Position numbers and translations under genes: made by a program. This document shows, piece after piece, positions 1-9,708 of a DNA stretch of 64,000 bases. The stretch covers positions 3,038,001 through 3,102,000 of the forward strand of contig JAFFSR010000237.1 of the NCBI GenBank assembly GCA_017163975.1. Direction: 5' to 3'. This DNA comes from Anastatus disparis (lineage: Eukaryota > Arthropoda > Insecta > Hymenoptera > Eupelmidae). Under the pieces are notes generated by a model that worked only from the letters and a program-made list of their open reading frames with translations, did no database searches and was not told the origin of the DNA. How positions within the stretch are numbered: position 1 is the first letter of the stretch; each line of letters opens with the position of its first letter.

Positions 1-2397
1 CCTTTGAATTGTTTGATTAAAACGCTCTGACACACCGTTATGTTCTGGGGTATCAGGACATACTAATTGCAATTCCGCGCCTAGATTGCTTAACACTTCC
101 TGAGTATATCCACCAGTGTATTCTGTTCCTTGGTCAGTGCGCAAATAGCACACCTTTGCATCACACCTTAGTAAGTTTCGAGCGCTTCTAACAAACAATT
201 CTAAGCAGTGTCCAGTTTCATGTTTATTCTTCATAGGATATGCAAGTGCTAGTCGAGAATAATCATCTATAAAGACTGATATAAACCTATAGCCACTTGG
301 ATGTGATGCTGGGGATATCGGACCCATCAGATCCGAGTGAATTATTTGTAAAGGAGCTGTAGCACGAGTTCGTGTGTGTTTAAAAGGCAATCTGTTAAAG
401 TTAGCTATTTTGCACACTTCACAATCTAGAATCGCATCATCAAATATCGCGTCATTCAATTCTTTATTATCAGGAAATCTAGTCTGTAACGATTTTAAAT
501 AAGCAATGGATGCATGTCCATATCTTACATGCCATAATAAGGCTTTATTATTGTCATAAAATCTTTTATATTTATTAGTGAATGGAGACACGTCGTCTGC
601 AATCTCTGTAACAGGTAGTTCATCTAAATTATGAAAATCTCTATTCCAAATTGTAACGTCAAAATTTGATGTTTCTTTAATATTAAACTTATCCTTTTTA
701 TTATTTTTGTCAATATTTTCATTGTCAAGTCGTGAAAGCATACCTGAGTCAGAGTTCGGATCTGACTTCTCTCCATTCATGAACGCGTCTTTAGATGATT
801 TCTCCGATATATTCAGCATTAAATTATCTTTGTTTGTTTTGGCTGAAACGCTACGGGTTACAATTCTATTAACTTCCGATTGAAGTTCTGTTAAATTCGC
901 TAAAACAAGTCTATTAGATATATCATTTTGTTTATCGCGCCTAAAGTCATTATTATTAATTTCTAACTCAATGACCCAATATGGTTTTCGATACACGCCT
1001 GACAATAAAGTCTCTTCAGATAATGGGTCGAAAATATCAATTTGTTTATTGTCTAAGTAAATCGCTAAACCCTGTTCTGCAAATCTGCGTAAGGATAATA
1101 ATTTTTTTTTTAAATCTTGTGCTAAAATTACTTTATGTAAGTCGAGGGTTTTACCATTATCTAAAATTACACCTATGTCTCCCACTCCCTCCGTTTTTAA
1201 ATTCGCTGAGTCATTTTTATTTGCACATTTGATTACGCACCGATCTGTTTCATCTAGCGATTTAAATACTATTCTAGAATTTGTTAAATGCTCAGTCGCG
1301 CCTGAATCTGCCAAAAAATCCGATTTAACCAAATCAGTATCAATGAAATTCGATGTTGTGTGTAACGCGGTTTCAATACAATTTTCTTTTCTTAAATTTA
1401 TGATCTCACATTTTTTACTGGAGTTCGTCGAGTTTCCTGCGTTTTTTAGGTCGGGTTGCTTGGCGTTGTTTTTGTGGTTATTGTTTTTGGAGTTATTCTT
1501 TAGTTTGTTTGGAAATTTGCTACGCTTGGCGATAGTCGCACCGTTATCGCTGTTTATTTTTCTTTTCGCACCCGTAAAATTATTTTTACTATTGTTAACC
1601 ATGTTAGTGCCCCGAATAGCAACATTTTTTGTATACCTGTTATCACGCTGGAAACCACGCCCACGTCCTCTGTCAGCTCGTGTTGGACACTCGTGTGCTT
1701 TATGAGTGCCAAAAGTATTGCACATGTAGCACAAAACGCCTCTGCCTACATTTGGGCAATTTTTGCTGATGTGCCCTCTCGCCTGACACTCATAACATCT
1801 TATGGGTTCAACTGCTGCCAAATTCGCAGCTCTTAATGCACCTGCACCTGGATTCGCGCCTGCAGCTTGATTTTTTTCGGCTTCGTCCTGCATAACAATA
1901 GATTTTAATTCTTCAAAAGAAGTGCTTTTAACTTTGGTATTTTTATTGATAAATTCTATTGTCTGAATGGATGGCACAGAGATCATAACTGCATTATAGA
2001 ATGCAGCTCTTTTTTCCTCTTCTGTGAGAGGAATCGCGCCAGGAGCATTCTCATAATTTCTGATAGTGTCGTAAAATCTTTCACAAAAATCTTCAGCAGT
2101 TGTTTTGCCAATTATATAACGCATGTTATACAATTGCTTACGCACTGCATGAGACGTGACGTTAACCTCACATCTTTTAACTTCTCTAAGTTTCTTTAAA
2201 ATTTCAATTGGATCTTTCAAATGCATTACTTTACTGTGATATGCTTGATCTAAGTGATTAATTAACACGTCTCTAACTTTAAATTTTTGTTCAGCAAGAA
2301 TTTCATCACTAATATCATTTTTACTTAAATTGGGTTCAATTACATGTAACAAATTTCGCGATTTTAATTCTGAAGATAGAAAGTCATAAAAAACGTT
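1..2397 (-). CDS. copia Gag-Pol: Gag C-half, protease, integrase (partial)
   Basis: The minus-strand reading frame appears open from about 2397 to the left edge. In order: Gag core; CCHC zinc knuckle [14 protein letters not shown] at about 1756-1797; a basic Arg/Gly- and Asn/Lys-rich stretch; aspartic protease active site [11 protein letters not shown] at about 1288-1315; GAG-pre-integrase [10 protein letters not shown] near 525; integrase CxxC (CEVC) near 415; catalytic Asp in HSDLMGP (~330) and RTDQGTEY (~130), and catalytic Glu in [12 protein letters not shown] (~15-50). All three integrase acidic residues are present. Codons for Gly-Ala pairs are often GGC GCG, unlike the AT-rich surroundings. 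The frame was read by eye, so a missed stop is possible. Confidence 0.85.
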
Positions 2398-2433
2398 CAA
2401 ATTTAATATTATTCGTTAATTTATAGTCACGTT

Positions 2434-2658
2434 TCACACCTGCGCCTTTATCAAATAATTAAAGTTTAAAAACTTCATGAATTTGATTTTTAACAGAATC
2501 AATCTGACCTGAAGATCAGTATTTTTATTATTTTTTGAGTCTACATACTCTTTTATTAAACTAATGATATCCTGAGAAAGATTTGACGCGCCATCTATAT
2601 TAGCTGAATTTGTTTTACTAAATCCATTTCTCACCTCAGAACTAGTCTCAGCTTCCAT
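2434..2658 (-). pseudogene. start of copia gag, frame-broken
   Basis: A 74-codon ORF starting MEAETSSEVRNGF opens only 3 bases after the stop of the upstream ORF (stop 2662-2664, then TGT, then ATG). It is in the same frame as the downstream gag-pol but is separated from it by a TGA at 2434-2436 and a TAA about 15 bases on. A +1/-1 frame ([16 protein letters not shown]) is open across the break, which suggests paired indels. I take this as the decayed N-terminus of Gag; the alternative is that the true gag start was elsewhere. Confidence 0.55.
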
Positions 2659-2661
2659 ACA

Positions 2662-3119
2662 TTAAAGTCTTTTAACTACGTCGTTCACCCGAGTTATTTG
2701 TAGGGCGTAGTTATCTCTAACGGTTTGCATCAGATTTGTGAATTTCTGATGCTGCTCCTTCCTTTCTTTTCTGCTTGTTTCCATCTCCTTTTTGACTACT
2801 TTTAAAACTTCGTCAAGAGTACCACACATCTTCGACACCGTTTCCTTTAACTCATATACCGTCTTTTCGCACCTTTCCATTCGCTCCTTAACTTGATTAA
2901 GCGCATCAACTGTCTCATTTTGCTCATCTTTTACCGCACCGTTTAAGTTATCCGCGCCTGAATTCGCATCTTGGAGATTTCCAACCGCATCTTCATTCCC
3001 ATCAGTTTCATTTGTCTTCTCCTGAGCCCTCATTAAGACCATCTGAACTCCTTTGCTTGCACATTCTTCACTCCATTTTAGCAAGCTCTCTTAATGTGCT
3101 TCACCCAGAATTCGTTTTT
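2662..3119 (-). CDS. copia leader ORF exon 3 (coiled-coil part)
   Basis: 458 nt from acceptor TTACAG at 3125-3120 to TAA at 2664-2662. An in-frame TAA at 3091-3093 breaks it ten codons in. The rest is open, ending TRVNDVVKRL. The intron before it (3120-3634) contains short direct repeats of the word GAACAACAAGTATAC-type near 3200-3320. Confidence 0.5.
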
Positions 3120-3634
3120 CTGTAATTGTTAGTATATGTTAATAGAACTCTATTCGGTATGAGTGCTAATTGAGGTGCTCATGTCTTTAAGATAGTTAAC
3201 TGAACACAAGTATACTACCCAAAAGATGAGCAGTTGTATGATGAACCGAACAACAAGCTCTATCACACAAAAGCTCAAACTGATCCAGGATCGAAATACC
3301 GAACAACAAGTATACAACCCTAGATCAGTTAGGAATTCACTTATATATTTCATATAAAAGTTATTTACATCAATTATTTCACTCAATTTATATTAAAAAA
3401 TTGGATTGTAATACATCAAAGGTGAACAAACGAGCTAGCATGTTTGCTCATTCCTTGTGATGTAAAGAAATAATTTGAATTGACTAGTCAAAAATAAACA
3501 TAAAATCAAATTGTATATAAGTACTCATATCGCGCCATCTATCAATACACTCCATCATAATTATGCGCGCCGAAAATAAAATTTAATTCACAATTTAAAC
3601 ACATCATTTCATTTAAGGATATGCTTGATCTTAC

Positions 3635-3778
3635 CGGAGTAATATTTATGACCTTTGTCAGAGGTTATGGTGAGTTTGTCCTCAGTTATCAATAACTCAA
3701 GGCTCTCGCCTACTTGTAATAGATCCAGCTTGAAAGCCTCTGTAAGGTACGCAATTACTCCTTCCAAGCCTATGTCAG
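3635..3778 (-). CDS. copia leader ORF exon 2
   Basis: 144 nt, phase 1 to phase 1, encoding a compact, well-mixed segment (GVIAYLTEAFKLDLLQVGES, then LELLITEDKLTITSDKGHKY). Acceptor TTTTCAG, donor GTAAGA. The intron to exon 1 (3779-4522) holds GC-rich and CT-rich stretches near 4050-4140. Confidence 0.55.
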
Positions 3779-4522
3779 CTGAAAACATTTTATTATGAGA
3801 ACATAATCAAATATGTTATATATATACTTTGATAATTCGCGCTATAGAAATTTAAAGCATTTATTTAATTTCTTATTATTTTCATTTTATTTTTCTTTAT
3901 TTATGTATAAAAATCCGTCAAGGAAAACGAACAGTTACAACAAACAATAAAAAAAAAAATATATGCATGTATATCTATGCACACTCGCGCCATTGTTTAG
4001 AAAAAAATACATTCGGCCATTTATGCTTAGAGAGAAAAAGATGGACAGCGAGTGAACAAACGAGAGCCATGCGCCATCTCTCTCGCACCAGCGCGCCGCA
4101 CTACCATTGCCGTGCTATCCTCTCTCCTTCTCTCTCTCTCTCTGCAAGCATACCCGATGCGAACCGGCCGGCTAATTCTCGGAACTACGCAACACGCCAT
4201 GCTTGTCGAAAAAGAAAAGAGCCGCACCTATATCTTTCCACGAACCTCAGAACAAATGAAAAACGTACATTTTGATATAAGATTTATTGTCGTAAACTTT
4301 TTCATAATTTTAATATATTCATATTTAATGATTTTTCTTAATAGAAAGCAAGGCATACACTCAACGCGCTATTCACTTTGAGAGAAAGAACCCAGCCTAA
4401 CGCGCCGACTTTATCCCATTCTATTAAAAACTCTTTTCTTCTTCTTTTATTTTTTTTTATTTATTTATTTTTTTTTTCGATAAATAGGAATAACGATGCT
4501 TTCCGAATATATGGTTACTTAC

Positions 4523-4634
4523 ATGTAGCTTCAATCCTACTTATCTCATTTTCACCTGTACATACTACATCACCAGAATTGCCGCCATCCGCGCCTTCCA
4601 TCATGGCTTCTTTTTCGTTATAGATATCTTCCAT
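4523..4634 (-). CDS. copia leader ORF exon 1
   Basis: ATG at 4634; 37 codons plus one base, Gly/Asp/Glu-rich, ending EISRIEAT. Donor GTAAGT at 4522-4517. Phase 1. Confidence 0.55.
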
Positions 4635-4794
4635 TGCAGAAAAGGGCAAAGATAAAAAAACACATACTGGAGACAACACGCACCAAAATTTTCACCCTTT
4701 CACTAAACTTTTTATTAAAGAAAAATTAAAAGCGTCTAATCAGAGTTAGAGAAAAAAAAAACGCGCGCAGTGAGAAGCGTATATGCATCACACG

Positions 4795-4809
4795 CCTGGG
4801 CTTATAACC
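4795..4809 (-). promoter_or_regulatory. copia primer-binding site (initiator-tRNA-Met internal type)
   Basis: Reads GGTTATAAGCCCAGG on the minus strand directly next to the LTR end. From memory, Drosophila copia has a similar GGTTATxxGCCCAG sequence there and is primed from an internal fragment of initiator tRNA-Met. The position next to a TG...CA LTR fixes the LTR edge at 4810. Confidence 0.75.
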
Positions 4810-5059
4810 TGTTAGAAAAGCTAATGTATAATGTACAAAAGGTGTAGTCAATTATAAACACTGATTGACTATAAAAGAACTTTATTTAAGTATAAACGTT
4901 AAACGCTTAAACACGCCTAGCTACAGCAAGTCTAATAAAGACGTCCGTGCAACAACGAGTAGAAGAGCAGAGTGAGTCGCGACAAGCGGCGTAACTCTGA
5001 GTAAGAAAAAGGTAGAGGGGATGAAGTCTCCTATAGGTGGCAGCCGCATATATTTTACA
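4810..5059 (-). repeat. copia 5' LTR, 250 bp
   Basis: On the minus strand it begins TGTAAAATATATGCGG and ends TTTTCTAACA, so the ends are TGT...ACA. It is followed at once by the primer-binding site. An AATAAA lies at about 4871-4877. The partner LTR is outside the window, so LTR divergence (age) cannot be measured and the target duplication cannot be confirmed. Confidence 0.8.
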
Positions 5060-5571
5060 AAAAGCTAATCTATAAATTTAAAATTATTTATTATAATGGA
5101 ATATTTTAGATCCCCGAACATTTTTTATTTAAAAAATTTGAAAGTTGCAAAAAAAATGTTAATATACACTATAGACTGGTCGGTGATTTTTCCATGCAGA
5201 TAGAGAAATGTTTTGGTTTCACTAGAGACCACGAAGTAATCAGAATGTGCATAAATGCATTACAAAATCAAATTCTGATTAACTGTTGTGAATAAAAATA
5301 TATTTATAAATAATTTTTAAAAATTGTAATATTAATCTGTTCTAGATATATATGAAATACAAGAAGGATTTTGTGAAGCAAAAAGAATGCAAAATAGAGA
5401 AGCAAAAGATTTAAAAAAATAATAAGCTAAAGTCCACATGATATGAATACAATTGAGCTATGAATGTATTGTAAATAAAGCTTGTGTCGGTATTCAATTT
5501 AAAATTTAGAAATTTTATTTGCTCATGTGCAAGCTAAATTAACTCTATTGAATATATTCATAGCTTAATGT

Positions 5572-5658
5572 ATTAATGTAATATATTTATGTAATGTATT
5601 ATTAATGTAATGTATTTATGTAATGTATTATTAATGTAACGTATTTATGTAATGTATT
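5572..5658. repeat. 29-bp minisatellite, 3 copies
   Basis: Units at 5572-5600, 5601-5629 and 5630-5658, each ATTAATGTAATGTATTTATG + TAATGTATT, with one or two substitutions. The remaining sequence from 5060 to 5819 is AT-rich with nothing else I can support. Confidence 0.85.
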
Positions 5659-5821
5659 ATTTTTTTAATTTATAAATGTATTATTTGTATAATTAAAAAT
5701 AAAATTAGAGCAAATTTCTATTAATTAATTAAAAATAATATTGTTATATTTTAGTTATTTTGAGCTGAATCATAATTTCTATCTATATATAAATAATTGA
5801 TTTAAAAAATATTATAGACTA

Positions 5822-6124
5822 GGGAAAAGGTTTCGGTTGTGGACACCACTTTGTTTTTGGCTCGTAACTTTTCACCAAGTACATATTTTTTGGACTTATA
5901 GGTGTCTATAGAAAGATGAAGACCTTAGCTAACTACCAACAAAGGGACGAATTCGATTCCGTATAGCATATATCCTTACAGCACAAAGCAGACGCATTTG
6001 TTTGCTTTGATATTTGGCATAAAATATCGTACTGCTATAATACATAAATGACATTTGTCAAGAAAACTTCATCTGCTTTCTGTCAGTAGAAACGAAGGGG
6101 TGTCCACAACCGAACCTTTTACCC
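5822..6124. mobile_element. 303-bp MITE with TA target duplication
   Basis: Terminal inverted repeats GGGAAAAGGTTTCGGTTGTG and (reverse complement of right end) GGGTAAAAGGTTCGGTTGTG, continuing GACACC. TA flanks both ends (5820-5821 and 6125-6126). No ORF. A Tc1/mariner-type non-autonomous element by TSD. Confidence 0.8.
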
Positions 6125-6280
6125 TATATATTAAACGCTCAAAAATTTATTAATTCGCAATTTTCCATGTATTCAAAATCTAAAAAAATAAATGATAATT
6201 ATACGGGTGTACGTTTGCAGCAGACGTACACATCGCCATATTGATGACGACATATATGGCAAAGCAGAAGAGATTTTTGC

Positions 6281-6423
6281 TATGCTAATCAGCGACGGAG
6301 CTCGTAAGTGTGTTTGTGAACAAAATATATGTACAGTGGTGCTTGCATCAATCAGCTGCTTTGAGCGAGATTCGAACTCAGATCCCCGAGATTACGAATC
6401 CAACGCTCTACCAAATGAGCCAC
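6281..6423 (-). repeat. tRNA-derived SINE copy 1
   Basis: Minus-strand head has a box A (GTGGCTCATTTGGTAGAGC) and a box B (GAGTTCGAATC) like the other three copies; the body runs to the GCGACGG...CTAATTAGCAT-type tail. This copy is the most diverged. Confidence 0.75.
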
Positions 6424-6435
6424 AGACCGACTTAT

Positions 6436-6765
6436 AATTGAAGATCAAACAAACTTATAAGTGAAGTTCGATCTAAATTATCCGAGTTCCTTGTTCGAAG
6501 AGATTACTATGTAGTACTACTTACTTTTGGCCGTTAGGTGTCGCCGTGTTTAGAGATATGGAAAGTAAAAACGTCGCTACGCGCCTCTCTCGATCGTGTG
6601 TGCGTACTCATTACAGTTTAGAGTTTAGTTGATTTATCATTTGTAAAAGGGTAGGGAAACGAAAAAAAAACAGGAGTTTTACTGGGATGGGATTTAATCT
6701 CTTCGAACAAGGAACTCGGATAATTTAGATCGAACTTCACTTATAAGTTCGTTTGATCTTCAATT
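6436..6765. mobile_element. palindromic element abutting the DIRS left end
   Basis: Arms of about 65-70 bp (AATTGAAGATCAAACAAACT... and its inverted copy ...GATCTTCAATT). Between them (6506-6620) lies a copy of the inner right-terminal sequence of the DIRS element (GTACTACTTACTTTTGGCC to GATCGTGTGTGCGT), also found inverted at 17238-17333. It looks like a short non-autonomous relative, or a duplicated DIRS terminus (DIRS elements carry an internal complementary region). Confidence 0.6.
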
Positions 6766-6802
6766 ATCCTTCGTTCCTTGTTCTTCAGAGATTACTATGT
6801 AG
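6766..6802 (+). repeat. DIRS left inverted terminal repeat (37 bp)
   Basis: Identical in inverted orientation to 17334-17370. Confidence 0.75.
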
Positions 6803-6863
6803 CTTTTTAGAGCATATTTAACTAAAAAATTTTTTTTTTTTTATATTTAAGATGTTTTAAAAC

Positions 6864-6915
6864 ATGAATCGTAGTATTACATAAATCTTAGTATTACATA
6901 AATCTTAGTATTACT
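6864..6915. repeat. 17-bp direct repeat, 3 copies
   Basis: AATCKTAGTATTACATA-type unit three times in a row in the 3' flank of the recombinase ORF. Confidence 0.7.
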
Positions 6916-7102
6916 TTTCTTAGGGTTAAATCTACTTATTATAATTCTGTACAAACATTTTCCGCAAAATTGTCTTCTGTATTTATTATTTGTCGATTGT
7001 AAAATTTCATAAATACTTTAGATTTTTGTGACCATCCAGCAGCATTTTTAATTATGTTTATATTAATACCATTTTTTAGTGCTTTAGATGTTGAGGCATG
7101 TC

Positions 7103-8684
7103 TTTTTTATAAGTAAAATAATTTCAAAGACGTATTTTTCCAATAAATACTCATAGTAAAAGACATAAATTTTCAAAAAAAAATTCTTTTTTTAAAACGA
7201 ATGACGTCCTCCCTGTTGAAAATAATGACGTCTTTCTAAGACGTCTTTCAAGACGTCTTTGGTCTCGTCTTACATTAAAACCAAAAAAGACGTCATTTTT
7301 CCAATGTTTAGAAAATTCAACAAATGACGTCTTTTTATTATTTCAAAGACGTATTTTTTTTAATAAAAATGACGTCTTTTCTTACGAATTTTTATTTAAA
7401 AAATACGTCTTTGAAAATGTAAAATGACGTTATTTGTTAAATAGCTTTTCTAAACATTGGAAAAATGACATATTTTTTGTTCCAATTTCAGACACAACTA
7501 AAGACGTCTTTCAAAGACGTCATTTTCTACAAATGTAGGAGAAAAAAAACGTTATTTTTCATGAATTATGTCATTGAAAAATGACTTTACATGATAATTA
7601 TTTTCCATTTAAAGGAATAAACAACAAAAACGAGGTAAACCTTGTAGTTTCAACTCTTCGAAAAACGAAGAGCATATGCGATTGAACTGAGAGCGTTCTG
7701 GCCTTATATATCTGCGTCTTTGAAATTTGTATAAGGGATCGCAAAACTTGAAAATCGCCACCTGGTGAGTTAAAATAAAATTGACGCAAGCGCAACCATC
7801 AATTCGACTGTAAGTCACTAGGTGGCGATTCTCAAGTTTTGCGATCCCTTATACAAATTTCAAAGACGCAGATATATAAGGCCAGAATAATCTCAGCTTA
7901 ATCGCAAATGCTCTTCGTTTTTCGAAGAGTTGAAACTACGAGGTTTACCTCGTTTTTGTAGTTTTTTCCTTTAAATGGAAAATGATTATCATGTAAACTC
8001 ATTTTTCAATGACATAATTCATGAAAAATGACGTTTTTTTTCCTAAATTCGGAGAAAATGACGTCTTTAGTTGTGTCTGAAATTGGAACAAAAAAGATGT
8101 CATTTTTCCAATGTTTAGAAAAGCTATTTAACGAATAACGTCATTTTACATTTTCAAAGACGTATTTTTTTTTAATAAAAATACGTCTTTTTATAATTTC
8201 AAAGACGTATTTTTAAAATAAAAATTCGTAAGATAAGACATCATTTTTATTAAAAAAAATACGTCTTTGAAATAATAAAAAGACGCCATTTGTTGAATTT
8301 TCTAAACATTGGAAAAATGACGTCTTTTTTGGTTCCAATCTTAGACACGACCAAAGACGTCTTCAAAGACGTCTTTCAAAGATGTCTTAGAAAGATGTCA
8401 TTATTTTCAACAGGAAGGACGTCATTCGTTTTAAGAAAAGAATTTTTTTTTTAAATTTACGTCTTTTACTAGGAGTATTTATTGGAAAAATACGTCTTTG
8501 AAATTATTTTACTTATAAAAAAGACGTCATTTGGTTACTATATTCCCGGAATATTAAAAAAATGACGTCTTATTTTGTTCCAATCTAAGACACAACCAAA
8601 GACGTCTTCAAAGACGTATTCAAAGACGTCTTCAAAGACATCTTTCAAAGACGTACTGGAAAGACGTCATTATTTTCAACAGGG
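7103..8684. mobile_element. fold-back element with GACGTC-word arms
   Basis: A long imperfect palindrome centred near 7790. Arms consist of AAAGACGTCTTT-type units, with roughly 18-20 GACGTC words, many as TGACGTCA/T. The right end is GACGTCATTATTTTCAACAGGG. The left arm is shorter and seems truncated where it meets the recombinase fragment. The centre (about 7595-7995) is a non-word module (GAGGTAAACCTTGTAGT ... TCGCCACCTGG and inverse) shared with the fold-back at 14347-17240. No ORF of weight. Inserted in the recombinase gene. Confidence 0.75.
7595..7995. repeat. central module of the GACGTC fold-back
   Basis: Inverted pair around about 7790: TTTTCCATTTAAAGGAA, GAGGTAAACC, CTCTTCG/CGAAGAG hairpin, CTTATATATCTGCG, TTGTATAAGGGATCGCAAAA, TCGCCACCT. 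The same order of words occurs in the module at 14690-15110. Confidence 0.7.
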
Positions 8685-8972
8685 TTATAGTTAGAAATAA
8701 TTTTTGATTTTCATTCCTCAGATTTTTGGTGTAGTTAATGTAATAAATGAATGTTTTAGCGATACAAACATTGGGTCTATTAACAAAAAACGGTAGGAAT
8801 GCATACGGTTTTAACGTTCCCGGTTTAGAGCTTTTTACCAATTCACTTATACATAATTCGACTCCATTATCTTTTATTTTTATCTCGTGTAAATTTAAAA
8901 GAGATAAATTCTGTACCCTAAAGCCTGTACCCAATGCTAGGAGCATTGATAGTTTCCATGTTAATTTTTCTA

Positions 8973-9272
8973 CACTGAAAAATAAGTGGTAGTCCACGAG
9001 TCCCTCGAAGTACTTCTGCTCCACGAAACCGTAAGAATGCTAATGCTTTCTCTCGTGGGGAACGTGACGCCCCACTGTCGAAGCTAACAGCTCTTTTTGT
9101 TGTGCATGTGTATTCCCACTCACGTGGGATTTCGTTTGGCGTCATGCGAAGTACTCCTCTCGTCCCACAGTGGCACCACTGTTTTCCCGCAGTGGCACTC
9201 TGTGCGCACGAAACGAAAAAAGTATAGTTTCGTTACCGATCGTAGTGCTTCTTTACCACTTATTTTTCAGTG
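8973..9272. mobile_element. 300-bp MITE with TA target duplication
   Basis: Ends CACTGAAAAATAAGTGGTA in inverted orientation, TA on both sides (8971-8972, 9273-9274). The interior is GC-richer than the surroundings, with ACAGTGGCAC/CACTG words. It splits the DIRS recombinase. A longer element with the CACTGAAAAA start lies at 38882-40539. Confidence 0.85.
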
Positions 9273-9708
9273 TAGTGTTAGGGATTCTAATGGTGACCAT
9301 TTTTCCAATTCTTTTAAGACTATGTCTACATCCTACGTATTAGAATATTTGGGAAATGATGGTCTGAGTCGAAAAATGCCTTTAAAGAATCTATTCAACT
9401 CTCCGCTACTTGATATTTCGTTATTTGCAAGTAGAGATAATGCAGATCTCATTGAGTTGAGTGTACCATATTTAGCACCTGAGCGAAATTGTTGTGTTAA
9501 AAATTTTATAATAATGTTAATGTTTAAATCACAAATATCATGATTGTTGTTTTTACAAAAGTCAACCCATTTAACTAATGCTGAATTGTATTGCTTATAG
9601 GTGCTTTCCGATAGTGAAGCTAATAAAATATCAGTAGCGGAGTCATCTAAGTTTTTCCTCTTGTAAGCTTCCCGCATAAGAGCCCTGCAATCAGTGAGAG
9701 CTGGTTGT

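Larger units (their letters stand above)
2662..4634 (-). pseudogene. spliced three-exon ORF in the copia leader (237 codons, one internal stop)
   Basis: Three exons on the minus strand join in phase: 4634-4523, 3778-3635, 3119-2662. Exon 1 starts MEDIYNEKEAMMEGADGG and ends at a GTAAGT donor. Exon 2 (SDIGLEGVIAYLTEAFKLDL...) has a TTTTCAG acceptor and a GTAAGA donor. Exon 3 follows TACTAAC-aattacAG, a textbook branch point and acceptor. Total 714 nt is a multiple of three. The only defect is a TAA at 3091-3093 (H-stop-E). The last ~100 residues are charged and heptad-like (KERMERCEKTVYELKETVSKM), a likely coiled coil. It lies between the primer-binding site and gag of the element, so it belongs to the element or was captured by it. 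I do not recognise the protein; no function is claimed. Confidence 0.6.
1..5059 (-). mobile_element. Ty1/copia LTR retrotransposon, 5' part (3' end lies left of the window)
   Basis: On the minus strand the order is 5' LTR (4810-5059), primer-binding site, a long leader with an intron-containing ORF, then gag-pol running off the left edge. Order of domains (zinc knuckle, protease, GAG-pre-integrase, integrase) is that of Ty1/copia. Reverse transcriptase and the 3' LTR would lie beyond position 1. The element looks decayed: the start of gag has stop codons (TGA and TAA near 2410-2436) and the upstream ORF has one in-frame TAA. It is antisense to the receptor gene to its right. The family assignment is secure; completeness cannot be judged. 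Confidence 0.9.
6939..9677 (-). pseudogene. DIRS tyrosine recombinase, split by a MITE and a fold-back
   Basis: N-terminal part 9677-9333 (SLSESTYKQYNSALVKWVDF, a SAM-like core-binding domain) ends at a TAG at 9333-9335 where Trp is expected. It resumes (DVDIVLKELEKWSPLESL) up to the MITE at 8973-9272, continues from 8970 (KLTWKLSMLLALGTGFRVQN, holding the first catalytic Arg) to about 8690, is broken by the fold-back 7103-8684, and ends at 7102-6939 with RHASTSKALKNG, then AGWSQKSKVFMKFYNRQI, the His-x-x-Arg/GW/Tyr end of a tyrosine recombinase. About 30-40 residues around the second catalytic box are missing at the fold-back junction, so a deletion went with it or followed it. Confidence 0.75.

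Noticed and set aside
1175..1705. 176-codon plus-strand ORF
   Set aside because: Antisense shadow of copia gag/protease on the minus strand.
3150..3386. 78-codon minus ORF
   Set aside because: Lies wholly in intron 2 of the copia leader ORF; no motif.
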